Source of the DNA: Frankiaceae bacterium
GTDB lineage: Bacteria; Actinomycetota; Actinomycetes; Mycobacteriales; SCTD01
NCBI GenBank assembly: GCA_026786045.1
Contig: JAJAYV010000314.1
Span: 1 to 13,634, forward strand
Reading direction: 5' to 3'
Length of the DNA stretch: 13,634 bases
The notes beneath the pieces were generated by a model. The model was not told the DNA's origin, made no database searches, and saw only the letters and a program-made list of their open reading frames with translations. Positions 1 through 10,799 of this stretch are shown piece by piece (the stretch's first letter is position 1; every line of letters begins with the position of its first letter). The translations under genes were made by a program, and so were the position numbers.

Positions 1-113
1 AGCTGGTGCTGGCGCTGCGCTCGCGCGGCGTCGGCGACCCCGTGTCGATCAGCTACCTGCGCGACGGCCGGCAGGCCGACACCCTGGTCACGCTCGCCGA
101 CCGGCGGGCCTGA
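1..113 (+). CDS. C-terminal end of a PDZ-domain protein, probably an HtrA/DegP-type serine protease (5' truncated)
   Basis: The window opens inside this gene; codons run from base 3 to the TGA at 111-113, giving the last 36 residues. They read LVLALRSRGVGDPVSISYLR followed by a short basic tail. This matches the end of the PDZ domain in S1C (HtrA/DegP-like) proteases, where a helix of the form L-ALR is followed by G-D-V and a strand ending in a RDG turn. Such proteins are extracytoplasmic quality-control proteases whose PDZ domain binds exposed C-termini. The catalytic triad lies outside the window, so the protease assignment is inferred from the PDZ end alone; another PDZ protein, for example a site-2 or carboxy-terminal protease, is possible. 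Confidence 0.6.
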   Translation, partial: LVLALRSRGVGDPVSISYLRDGRQADTLVTLADRRA

Positions 114-131
114 GCCCCCTGGCCGAGCCGC

Positions 132-293
132 TCAGCCCAGGTCGTCGCGGTCGCTGACCCGGTCCCGCCGCCGCACCGGCTGCGGATCGCTGACCGCCGG
201 GGGCGGCAGGTCCAGCACCGGAGGGCCCGCCAGCTCAGGTCCGGTGAGCAGCGCACCCACGAGCCGGGCGGGGGCAGGGCAAAGGTCGTCCAT
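132..293 (-). CDS. possible small ORF of 53 residues, unrecognised
   Basis: On the minus strand an ATG at 293-291 is preceded by a purine-rich stretch (GGGGGGAAAAGG) ending 4 nt before the start, a reasonable ribosome binding site. The frame runs 53 codons to a TGA at 134-132. The product is rich in Pro, Arg and Asp, has no membrane segment or known motif, and resembles no family I know. It fills most of the 245-base gap between the PDZ gene and the exporter gene, to whose 3' side it lies on the same strand. In DNA this GC-rich, short open frames are common by chance, so only the ribosome binding site supports it. Confidence 0.3.
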   Translation of the reverse strand: MDDLCPAPARLVGALLTGPELAGPPVLDLPPPAVSDPQPVRRRDRVSDRDDLG

Positions 294-358
294 GCAGCCT
301 TTTCCCCCCCGCCACGGCTCGACCACGTGACCACGGCACGACAGGTCCGCGACGACCG

Positions 359-1231
359 CTACTCCAGCGGTTGGACCGGGAGCTCGTCCTTCCTGCGGGC
401 CAGGGTGATCCCGCCGCTCGCGAGGCTGACCAGCAGTAGCGCCGTCACCTCCAACGCGCCGAGCTCCTCGCCCAGGACGGCCAGCCCGGCGATCGCCGCG
501 GCGGCCGGCTCGAGGCTCATGAGGATCCCGAACACCTGGGTGGGGATCCGCCGCAGTGCGGCCAGCTCCAGGCCGTAGGAGATGACGCTGGACAGCAGCG
601 CAACGCCCAGCGCAGCCACCAGCAGCGACGGCCGGTCGAGCACCGCCGACGCGCCGTCGAGGCCGAAGGGCAGGACGAGCAGGGCGGCGAAGGCCAGCGC
701 GATGGCGAGGCCGTCGGTGCCGGGAAGCACCTGGCCCACCCGGGCGCTCGTGACGATGTACGCCGCCCAGAACAGCCCGGCAACGAAGGCCAGCAGCAGG
801 CCGGAGACGGGCAGGTCGCCCGAGGTGTCCAGCCCGAGCAGGGCGACCCCGCCGGCGGCGAGCCCGGCCCACAGCAGGTCGACCACCCGGCGTGTCTGCA
901 CCAGCGCGAGCAGCAGCGGACCGAGGAACTCCACCGTCACCGCCACCCCGAGCGGCACCGTCTGCAGCGACAGGTAGAAGGTCAGGTTCATGCCGGCCAT
1001 CGCGCCGCCGAGCAGCAGCGACGCCGTCCACGACGCACGCGACCACGACCGCACCTTCGGTCGCAGCACGAGGAGCAGCAGAACGGCGGCGAGGCCGAGT
1101 CGCAGCAGCGTGGTGCCGGTCGCGCCCAGGTCGTCGAACAGCTGCTTGGCCAGCGAGCTGCCGACCTGCACCGAGACGATCGCGGTGAGGACGAGCAGCG
1201 GCGCCGGCACGCGGTCGGTTGCTCCAGGCAC
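359..1231 (-). CDS. rhtA: EamA/DMT-superfamily exporter, RhtA-like (threonine/homoserine type)
   Basis: 290 residues, close to the 295 of E. coli RhtA. About ten hydrophobic segments form two EamA halves. Signatures shared with RhtA are visible: SSLAKQLF near residues 25-32, GMNLTFYLSLQTVPLGVAV in the first half, and YGLELAALRRIPTQVFGILM with SLEPA and LGEEL in the second. RhtA is an inner-membrane exporter of threonine and homoserine; substrate here is inferred from similarity only. The start is GTG at 1231-1229. There is no Shine-Dalgarno; instead TAGCGT (1245-1240) lies 8 nt upstream, suggesting a leaderless transcript. Divergent from the acyltransferase gene at 1325 across 93 bases. The stop lies inside a weak 5-bp hairpin (356-370). 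Confidence 0.85.
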   Translation of the reverse strand: MPGATDRVPAPLLVLTAIVSVQVGSSLAKQLFDDLGATGTTLLRLGLAAVLLLLVLRPKVRSWSRASWTASLLLGGAMAGMNLTFYLSLQTVPLGVAVTVEFLGPLLLALVQTRRVVDLLWAGLAAGGVALLGLDTSGDLPVSGLLLAFVAGLFWAAYIVTSARVGQVLPGTDGLAIALAFAALLVLPFGLDGASAVLDRPSLLVAALGVALLSSVISYGLELAALRRIPTQVFGILMSLEPAAAAIAGLAVLGEELGALEVTALLLVSLASGGITLARRKDELPVQPLE

Positions 1232-1239
1232 GGGGCGCG

Positions 1240-1245
1240 ACGCTA
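1240..1245 (-). promoter_or_regulatory. putative -10 box of the RhtA-like gene (leaderless start)
   Basis: TAGCGT fits the actinobacterial TANNNT -10 pattern and ends 8 nt before the GTG start, so transcription would begin at or next to the start codon. No clear -35 hexamer is seen. The absence of a ribosome binding site supports the reading. Confidence 0.45.
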
Positions 1246-1324
1246 GCCGCGACGGCGTTGGACAGCCGCCACGTGCGGGGTAGAGGGTGTTGCACCCGCG
1301 TCACCAGCCCCTCGGAGGAACCTC

Positions 1325-2764
1325 GTGCACCAGCTGAGCGGACTGGACGCCGCCTTCCTCGCGATGGAGACGTCCTCGGTCTACGGTCACGTCGGCAGCA
1401 TCTGCGTCATCGACCCGAGCACCGCGCCCGAGCCGCTGACGCTCGAGCGGCTGCAGCGGGTCATCTCCTCCCGGCTGCACCTGGTCCCGCCGTTCCGCCG
1501 GCGGTTGGCCGAGGTGCCGTTCGGCTTCGACCAGCCGTACTGGATCGAGGACCCGGACTTCGACATCGAGTTCCACGTGCGCGAGCTGGCCCTGCCGGCG
1601 CCCGGCGACGACAAGCAGCTCGCCGAGCAGGCCGCGCGGCTGCACGCCCGCCCGCTGGACCGGCGCCGGCCGCTGTGGGAGCTCTACCTGATCTCGGGTC
1701 TGTCCGGCGGCCGCATGGCGATCTACACCAAGGTCCATCACGCCGCGATCGACGGGGTGTCGGGCAACGACATCCTCGCCGCCGTCCTCGACGTCACGCC
1801 CGAGGGCCCCGATCTCGGCGAGGTCCCGCCGTGGGAGTGCGACTCGGTCCCCGGCTCGATCCCGCTGCTGGCCCGCAGCGTGCTGTCGCTGGCCTACCAG
1901 CCGGTGCGCGCCGCGCGCGTCGGGGCGGCCGTGGCCCGTTCGCTGCCCGGCCTGGCGCTCAGCCCGGCCCGGCCGAAGCTGCCGGTCGTGGACCGCTTCC
2001 TGCCCCGCCGCGGGGCGAGCGCGGTGCTCCAGCAGACCGGGCTGCGCGCGCCGCGCACCCCGTTCAACCGCCCGGTGGGGCCGCACCGCCGGTGGGCGTT
2101 CTGCACCGTCCCGCTGGCCGACGTCAAGGCCGCGAAGAACGCCGGCGGCGGCACCGTCAACGACGTCGTCATGGCGCTGTGCGCGGGCGCGCTGCGCCGC
2201 TGGCTGGTCGACCACGGCGCGCTGCCCGAGGGCCCGCTCATCGCCGCGGTGCCGGTCTCAGTCCGCACCGAGCAGCAGAAGGGCACCGGCGGCAACCGCG
2301 TCTCGACGATGACCGCGCCGCTGCCGACCCACCTGGCCGAGCCGGCCGATCGGCTCGCCCACTGCCACGAGGCGATGCGCGCGGCCAAGGAGCAGCACGG
2401 CGCCCTGCCGGCCACCCTGCTGTCCGACGTCACGCAGTTCGCCATGCCGGCGCTGGCCGGTCAGGCGGCCCGGATGGCCGCCCGGCTGCGGCTGGTGGAG
2501 TGGCTGAGCCCGTTCAACCTCATCATCTCCAACGTCCCCGGCCCGCCGATCCCGCTCTACTACGCGGGCGCCCGGCTGCTGGCCTACTACCCGTTGTCGG
2601 CCATCGCCGACGGGCAGGGCCTCAACATCACCGTCATGTCGTACGAGGACGGGATGCACTTCGGCCTCATCGCCGACCGCGACCTGGTCCCCGACCTCGA
2701 CCGGCTGGCGGGCTACCTGGTCGACGAGCTCGACGAGCTGAAGAAGGACGTCGGCGCGACCTGA
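1325..2764 (+). CDS. wax ester synthase / acyl-CoA:diacylglycerol acyltransferase (WS/DGAT) family O-acyltransferase
   Basis: 479 residues, the usual length of the family. It transfers acyl groups from acyl-CoA to diacylglycerol or fatty alcohols, making storage triacylglycerol or wax ester at the membrane. The N-terminus LSGLDAAFLAMET is the family's typical opening. The catalytic HHxxxDG motif is intact as HHAAIDG at residues 138-144. The C-terminal DUF1298-type domain shows SNVPGP at residues 402-407 and a downstream PLS-I-DGQGLNITV block. Start chosen at GTG 1325 because GGAGGA (1314-1319) lies 5 nt upstream and the family motif begins at once; a later in-frame ATG would remove it. Convergent with the methyltransferase remnant. 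Actinobacteria usually carry several paralogs, so the preferred acceptor cannot be told. Confidence 0.93.
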   Translation: MHQLSGLDAAFLAMETSSVYGHVGSICVIDPSTAPEPLTLERLQRVISSRLHLVPPFRRRLAEVPFGFDQPYWIEDPDFDIEFHVRELALPAPGDDKQLAEQAARLHARPLDRRRPLWELYLISGLSGGRMAIYTKVHHAAIDGVSGNDILAAVLDVTPEGPDLGEVPPWECDSVPGSIPLLARSVLSLAYQPVRAARVGAAVARSLPGLALSPARPKLPVVDRFLPRRGASAVLQQTGLRAPRTPFNRPVGPHRRWAFCTVPLADVKAAKNAGGGTVNDVVMALCAGALRRWLVDHGALPEGPLIAAVPVSVRTEQQKGTGGNRVSTMTAPLPTHLAEPADRLAHCHEAMRAAKEQHGALPATLLSDVTQFAMPALAGQAARMAARLRLVEWLSPFNLIISNVPGPPIPLYYAGARLLAYYPLSAIADGQGLNITVMSYEDGMHFGLIADRDLVPDLDRLAGYLVDELDELKKDVGAT

Positions 2765-2765
2765 C

Positions 2766-2785
2766 CGCCCGCTCCTCAGCGGGCG
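2766..2785. terminator. hairpin terminator between convergent genes
   Basis: A perfect 8-bp stem, CGCCCGCT paired with AGCGGGCG around the loop CCTC, starts 1 base after the acyltransferase stop. There is no T-run, as is common in GC-rich actinobacteria. It can act in both directions, and the open frame of the opposing methyltransferase runs straight through it. Confidence 0.7.
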
Positions 2786-2830
2786 AGAGAGGACATCACG
2801 CCGTCGGCCTCGGGCCGGCGCGTGCTGGGC

Positions 2831-3358
2831 TGAGCGCCGGGCGACGCCCTCGTACACGTAGCCGAAGGGCTTGGGATCCATCGGGACGTAGCCCGCGTCG
2901 AGCCGCTCGAGCGTGAAGCCGGCCGCGGCGACCAGCTCGTCGATCGGCCGGCTGAGCCGGCAGCCGCCCGCGAGCGGCGAGTAGACCGGCTCGATCCGCT
3001 TCTGCCAGCGGCGCACGGACGCGTCCGGCGACCTGCCGTGCTCCACGAAGTGCAGCGCCCCACCCGGCTTCAGCACCCGGCGCAGCTCGGCGAGCGCTGC
3101 GGCGAGGTCCGGGATCGTGCACATCGTGAAGGTCGACAGCGCGGCGTCGAAGGAGCCGTCCGCGAACGGCAGCTCCTGGCCGTCCAACCCGGCCCGCGAG
3201 ACGGGCACCGTCGCGGCGGCTAGCCGGTCCCGGCCCAGCCCCCAGCCGACGTCGGACGGCTCCACCGCCTCGACGCGGGTGACCGCCGGCGGGTAGTGCG
3301 GGACGTTCAGGCCCGACCCGAAGCCGATCTCGACGACGTGGTCGGTCCAGAGCCCCAT
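2831..3358 (-). pseudogene. class I SAM-dependent methyltransferase, probably degraded (short N-terminus, lost stop)
   Basis: The frame carries a methyltransferase core: motif I VVEIGFGSGLNVPHYP, the acidic VEAVEPS strand end, GLDGQELPF, LSTFTMCTIPD, and LRRVLKPGGALHFVEHGRSPD, ending at GVA (bases 2848-2840). Relatives known to me carry about 35-40 residues between the MG-(F/L)-(Y/W) start and motif I. Here MGLWTDH runs directly into VVEIGFG, as if that part were deleted in frame. At the other end no stop follows GVARR: the next codon is TCA (2833-2831), one change from TGA, and the frame stays open to 2258, 507 bases antisense to the acyltransferase gene. Start at 3358 has no ribosome binding site, but TACCGT lies 7 nt upstream. 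A single sequencing error at the 3' end is an alternative to true decay. Substrate unknown. Confidence 0.6.
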
Positions 3359-3365
3359 GGCGCGC

Positions 3366-3371
3366 ACGGTA
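3366..3371 (-). promoter_or_regulatory. putative -10 box of the methyltransferase gene (leaderless start)
   Basis: TACCGT on the minus strand is followed by 7 nt (GCGCGCC) and then the ATG at 3358, the geometry of an actinobacterial leaderless transcript. No good -35 is seen. Confidence 0.4.
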
Positions 3372-3410
3372 GACCCGGGTCGTCCCCTTCGCGGCGCCGG
3401 TGGATCGTGC

Positions 3411-3434
3411 AGCAAGACGGACGTACGGTTTGCT
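3411..3434. promoter_or_regulatory. 24-bp imperfect palindrome, candidate AcnR operator
   Basis: The half-sites AGCAA (3411-3415) and TTGCT (3430-3434) are inverted around a core CG-nACGTn-CG. In all, 9 of 12 base pairs of the dyad match. It ends 2 bases before the putative -10 box of acnR (3437-3442), so a bound TetR dimer would cover the -35/spacer region. Its size and symmetry suit a TetR-family site, and the next gene downstream is acnR itself, so autorepression of acnR-acnA is the simple reading. It also lies 53 bases upstream of the divergent methyltransferase start. It does not obviously match the corynebacterial AcnR consensus as I remember it. Inference from position; not proven. Confidence 0.6.
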
Positions 3435-3436
3435 GG

Positions 3437-3442
3437 TATGGT
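3437..3442 (+). promoter_or_regulatory. putative -10 box of acnR (leaderless start)
   Basis: TATGGT fits TANNNT and is followed by exactly 7 nt (CGCCGGC) and the ATG at 3450. The -35 position (about 3414-3419) reads AAGACG, a partial match to TTGACA. This geometry also decides the start: an ATG at 3438 would overlap the box itself. Confidence 0.5.
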
Positions 3443-3449
3443 CGCCGGC

Positions 3450-4070
3450 ATGCCCAAGGTGACCGACGACCAGCTCGCCGCCCGCCGCGGCGCGATCCTG
3501 GCCGGCGCCCGGCGGGCTTTCGCGCGGCACGGCTACCAGGGCGCCACGGTCCGGGTGCTCGAGGCCGAGACGAGGCTGAGCCGGGGCGCGATCTTCCACC
3601 ACTTCCGCGACAAGGAGGCGCTGTTCCTCGCCCTCGCGGAGGACGACGCCGCCCGCACCGCCGAGGTCGTGGAGCGGGCCGGCCTGGTGCAGGTCATGCG
3701 CGACCTCAAGGACAAGGACGCCGGCTGGCTGGGCGTGCAGCTCGAGGTCCGCCGGCGGCTGCGGACCGACCCGGCCTTCGCCGCCTCCTGGGCCGAGCGG
3801 CAGGACGCCATCACCCGCGCGACGACCGAGCGGCTCGAGCGCCAGCGCACCGCCGGAGCCGTCCGCACCGACGTCCCCCTGCCCGTGCTCGTCGACTTCC
3901 TGCGGCTGGCCTTCGACGGGCTCGTCAGCGGGCTGGCAGCGGGCATGCCCACCGAGCACCTGACCGGCGTCCTCGACCTGGTCGAGGACGCCGTCAGGCG
4001 GCCTCGCGATCAGCAGGGTGAGGACGCCGTCCGCACACCACAACGAGACCCGTCCGGCACCCACCACTAG
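3450..4070 (+). CDS. acnR: TetR-family transcriptional repressor, AcnR-like (aconitase repressor)
   Basis: 206 residues from the ATG at 3450. The N-terminal TetR helix-turn-helix spans roughly residues 12-58, with GYQGATVR at 28-35, LSRGAIFHHF at 43-52 and the conserved DKE at 54-56. The following stretch FLALAEDDAARTAEVVERAG and the later RTDVP and DLVEDAVR closely resemble Corynebacterium AcnR, which represses aconitase and responds to citrate and cis-aconitate. The gene lies 41 bases upstream of acnA on the same strand, supporting the assignment; in Corynebacterium the order is acn-acnR, so the order here is reversed. The C-terminal tail after DAVR is about 25 polar residues and longer than I expect. 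A 24-bp palindrome covers its promoter, consistent with autoregulation. In-frame starts at 3357 and 3438 are rejected because they precede or overlap promoter elements. Confidence 0.87.
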   Translation: MPKVTDDQLAARRGAILAGARRAFARHGYQGATVRVLEAETRLSRGAIFHHFRDKEALFLALAEDDAARTAEVVERAGLVQVMRDLKDKDAGWLGVQLEVRRRLRTDPAFAASWAERQDAITRATTERLERQRTAGAVRTDVPLPVLVDFLRLAFDGLVSGLAAGMPTEHLTGVLDLVEDAVRRPRDQQGEDAVRTPQRDPSGTHH

Positions 4071-4111
4071 CGTCACGGCAACGCACGACGCGACGAGCAC
4101 GAGGAGCGAAC

Positions 4112-6925
<2,814 letters not shown>

Positions 6926-6942
6926 CTCCCGGTCCGCCGACG

Positions 6943-6969
6943 GGCCCGGTCCCCCTGCGGGACCGGGCC
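6943..6969 (+). terminator. acnA terminator hairpin
   Basis: GGCCCGGTCC (6943-6952) pairs perfectly with GGACCGGGCC (6960-6969) around CCCTGCG, 17 bases after the acnA stop. One more C-G pair can close the loop to 5 nt. No T-run follows, as expected for a GC-rich actinobacterium. Confidence 0.75.
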
Positions 6970-7126
6970 TGTCGCGCTCTCAGCGGGTGCGCGGCGGCCG
7001 GAGCGCACCGTCCAACCGCCGTTCCCGCGCGGCACCGGGCACGCCGAGCCGAACAGCAGCGATACTGGTCATTGCGTTTCGCGCACCACGTGCCACCGGC
7101 CGCCCCGAAGGACGAAGGACGCTTCT

Positions 7127-8461
<1,335 letters not shown>

Positions 8462-8486
8462 CCCCCGCGGCCGAGTGGAGACAAGA

Positions 8487-8831
8487 GTGCAGCCCGTTAC
8501 GCCGGCGGAGTTCGAGGGCCTGGTGGCGGACGCCCTCGACTCGCTCCCACCGGAGCTCGCGGCGCAGTTCAGCAACGTCGTGGTCGTCGTCGAGGACGAG
8601 AACGACGAGGAGCCGGACCTGCTGGGGCTGTACGAGGGGGTGGCCCTCACCGAGCGGGAGCACTACTCGGGGGCGCTGCCGGACCGGATCAGCCTCTACC
8701 GGATCCCGCTCTGCCTGATGGCCGAGGACCTCGATCACCTGGTGGAGGAGATCGCGGTGACCGTGGTGCACGAGTTCGGCCACCACGTGGGCATCGACGA
8801 CGACCGGCTGCACGAGCTCGGTTGGGCGTGA
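8487..8831 (+). CDS. small HExxH metallopeptidase family protein (zincin-like, PF06262/DUF1025 type)
   Basis: 114 residues. The C-terminal HEFGHHVGIDDDRLHELGW holds the zincin motif: H95 and H99 as zinc ligands, E96 as catalytic base, followed by a metzincin-like GxxD stretch. The middle DEPDLLGLYEGVALTER and RISLYRIPLC strands match the small actinobacterial metallopeptidase family (PF06262). No signal peptide or membrane segment, so it is probably cytoplasmic; its substrate is not known. The GTG at 8487 is preferred over an in-frame GTG at 8475 because GGAG (8477-8480) then lies 6 nt upstream. It begins 25 bases after the sigA-type stop, so it is probably co-transcribed with it, and it separates two sigma genes. 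Confidence 0.85.
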   Translation: MQPVTPAEFEGLVADALDSLPPELAAQFSNVVVVVEDENDEEPDLLGLYEGVALTEREHYSGALPDRISLYRIPLCLMAEDLDHLVEEIAVTVVHEFGHHVGIDDDRLHELGWA

Positions 8832-8840
8832 CGCCCCGGA

Positions 8841-8857
8841 TCGTCCGGGTAGGACGA
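8841..8857 (+). terminator. weak hairpin after the metallopeptidase gene
   Basis: TCGTCC pairs with GGACGA around GGGTA, 9 bases after the stop. The stem is only 6 bp with no T-run, so it may terminate or attenuate only partly. The rest of the 233-base gap to 9065 holds a small dyad (8904-8922) and no promoter I can call with confidence. Confidence 0.3.
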
Positions 8858-8903
8858 CCCCCGGCGGGGTAGTCGTGTGAGGGAGTTCACCCAGGGGGGG
8901 CTT

Positions 8904-8922
8904 CCGAAATTCGCGTTTTCGG
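8904..8922. promoter_or_regulatory. short dyad upstream of the second sigma gene, possible operator
   Basis: CCGAAA (8904-8909) and TTTCGG (8917-8922) form a perfect 6-bp inverted repeat around TTCGCGT. It is unusually AT-rich for this window and sits about 145 bases before the sigma start at 9065. It does not fit the actinobacterial LexA box. Function is unknown. Confidence 0.3.
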
Positions 8923-9064
8923 GGGATGGTTGGAACTTCGCGAGCCCACGATCGACGGGCTCGAGCTCCCCGGGACGTCCCTCCGTGCCTGCACGGTGCC
9001 CCGCGCCTGCGCGCGGCGACGCTCCGGACCGCGTCCCCGCACACGCCCCTAGCCCAGGAGATCC

Positions 9065-10558
9065 ATGTCCGCCCCTGCTCGTCCCGCCGACGTCGTCGAG
9101 ATGCTCGTCGCGCGCTCCCAGTCCGAGGGACCGCTGTCCCTCGTGCAGTTGCGCGCGGCCTTCGACGACGCCGGCATCGGCCCCTCCGAGGCGCGCGCGG
9201 TCCTGCGCTCGCTGACCGAGCAGGGCGCGGTGACGGTCTCCTCCCCCGAGGCGGAACGTCCTGCGGGCCGTGCTCGTCGTACAGCCAAGACGACGGTGGC
9301 CCGCCCTGCCAAGCGGGCCGCCGGCCCGCAGGAGAAGCGCCCCGCCGGGCGCACCGTGACCACCTCCACCCCCGAGCCGGCCGAGCCGTCCGGAGAGGAC
9401 CTGCCCGTGCTGACCGAGACCGCCCCGAGCCCCCCCGTCAAGGCGACCGCCAGGAAGAAGGCGGCTGCGCCGGTCGAGGCTGCCGACAAGGCCGTCAAGC
9501 CGGTGAAGCAGACCAAGGAGGAGGCGGCCGCCGCCATCGCCGAGGCCGCGCTGCCCGACAGCGACACCGTCTTCGCCGAGCCCGCCGCCCCGGTCGTCGT
9601 CGCCGACGAGGACAAGCCGCTCGCGCTCGACGAGCCGCCGCCCGGCATCGACCTGGTCAAGGCCTACCTCCGCGAGATCGGCCGCGTCGCGCTGCTGACT
9701 GCCGAGATGGAGGTCGACCTGGCCAAGCGCATCGAGGCCGGCCTGTTCGCGACCTACAAGCTCAGCCAGCACGCATCCGGCGAGACCAAGATCGCGGCCG
9801 CGATGCGGCGCGACCTGGTCGAGATCGAGCGCGACGGCGAGGTGGCCAAGCGCCACCTGCTCGAAGCCAACCTGCGCCTGGTCGTCTCGCTGGCCAAGCG
9901 CTACCAGGGCCGTGGCCTCGACCTGCTCGACCTGGTCCAGGAGGGCAACCTCGGTCTGGTCCGCGCGGTCGAGAAGTTCGACTACGCCAAGGGTTACAAG
10001 TTCTCGACCTACGCCACCTGGTGGATCCGCCAGGCGCTGCAGCGCGCGCTGGCCGACCAGGGCCGCACCATCCGCGTGCCGGTCCACATGGCCGAGCTGA
10101 TCACCAAGGTGACCCGCACCCGCCGCGACCTGACCCAGTCCCTGGGCCGCGAGCCGTCCTCCGAGGAGATCGGCGAGCCGCTCGCGATGACGGCCGAGAA
10201 GGTCGAGGAGATCCTGCGCCACGGCCGCGACACGCTCTCGCTGCAGGCGCCGGTCGGCGACGACGAGGCCGTCCTGGGCGATTTCATCCACGACGTCGAC
10301 TCCATCGACCCGCAGGCCGCGGTCGAGACGCAGATGCTGCACGGCCAGCTGTCCGAGGTGCTGGACTCGCTGCCGGAGCGCTCGGCGATCGTCATGCGGA
10401 TGCGCTTCGGGCTCGAGGACGGGCGCCCGCGCACCCTTGACGAGGTCGGTCGCTTCCTGGGCCTGACCCGCGAGCGGATCCGCCAGATCGAGCGCGACAC
10501 CCTCGCCGAGATCCGCGCTGGCGGCCGCGCCGACGCGCTGCGCGAGTACGTCGCGTAG
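9065..10558 (+). CDS. second sigma-70 factor, SigB-like core with a region 1.1-like N-terminus
   Basis: 497 residues, paralogous to the sigma factor at 7127. Residues about 9-58 (DVVEMLVARSQSEGPLSLVQ and on) resemble sigma region 1.1, which normally masks DNA binding in primary sigmas. An Ala/Lys/Pro-rich linker follows to about 194. Region 1.2 starts at I195, region 2 near K262, GYKFSTYATWWIRQAL at 310-325 with W319/W320, and region 4.2 TRERIRQIE at 468-476. The C-terminus RAGGRADALREYVA lacks the RHPSRSQ of SigA and is closer to mycobacterial SigB (RADRLRSYAS). It is probably a group 2 (non-essential, stress or stationary-phase) factor, but the region 1.1-like part and long linker are more like a primary sigma. 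The start at 9065 has AGGAG (9056-9060) 4 nt upstream. Promoter specificity is likely close to SigA given the near-identical region 2. Confidence 0.92.
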   Translation: MSAPARPADVVEMLVARSQSEGPLSLVQLRAAFDDAGIGPSEARAVLRSLTEQGAVTVSSPEAERPAGRARRTAKTTVARPAKRAAGPQEKRPAGRTVTTSTPEPAEPSGEDLPVLTETAPSPPVKATARKKAAAPVEAADKAVKPVKQTKEEAAAAIAEAALPDSDTVFAEPAAPVVVADEDKPLALDEPPPGIDLVKAYLREIGRVALLTAEMEVDLAKRIEAGLFATYKLSQHASGETKIAAAMRRDLVEIERDGEVAKRHLLEANLRLVVSLAKRYQGRGLDLLDLVQEGNLGLVRAVEKFDYAKGYKFSTYATWWIRQALQRALADQGRTIRVPVHMAELITKVTRTRRDLTQSLGREPSSEEIGEPLAMTAEKVEEILRHGRDTLSLQAPVGDDEAVLGDFIHDVDSIDPQAAVETQMLHGQLSEVLDSLPERSAIVMRMRFGLEDGRPRTLDEVGRFLGLTRERIRQIERDTLAEIRAGGRADALREYVA

Positions 10559-10583
10559 CCCTCTCGTTCGCCCTGAGCGGCCG

Positions 10584-10601
10584 CCGTCCCCTGCGGGACG
10601 G
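10584..10601 (+). terminator. terminator hairpin after the second sigma gene
   Basis: CCGTCCC (10584-10590) pairs with GGGACGG (10595-10601) around CTGC, 25 bases after the stop. It shares the central CCCCTGCGGGAC with the acnA terminator. Confidence 0.7.
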
Positions 10602-10612
10602 GGCCACTCTGC

Positions 10613-10735
10613 GTGGCGGGTGCCCCCGGCGGCGGGTTCGTCGGGGTGGACGTCTTCTTCGTCGTTTCCGGCTTCCTCATCACCGGGCTGCTGCTGCACC
10701 TGGCCCGGGCGCTGTGGGCGTCCGTGCCGGTCTGA
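10613..10735 (+). pseudogene. remnant of an OafA/YrhL-type (AcylT-3) membrane acyltransferase
   Basis: A 40-codon frame reads GGFVGVDVFFVVSGFLITGL, the hallmark second segment of acyltransferase family 3 proteins, which transfer acyl groups to surface sugars. In full genes this follows an RxxDGLRA-H-G segment and is followed by some 300-600 residues. Here only about 25 family residues survive before the sequence diverges (LARALWASVPV) and hits TGA at 10733. The upstream part is replaced by the terminator of the sigma gene. There is no ribosome binding site. It is best read as a leftover of a deleted gene; no translation is expected. A chance match is unlikely given the length and specificity of the motif. 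Confidence 0.65.
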
Positions 10736-10799
10736 CCCGGCGCGCCCCGCGCGACGGGGTCTAGATTCCGAGGTCCGCTCCCCGTCCCGAGAGGCCCCG

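Noticed and set aside
3357..3449. Longer N-terminus for acnR from an upstream in-frame start
   Set aside because: It would translate the operator and -10 region; the extra residues have no similarity to AcnR.
8904..8922. LexA (SOS) box upstream of the second sigma gene
   Set aside because: The actinobacterial box is CGAAC-n4-GTTCG; this dyad has the wrong half-site and spacing.
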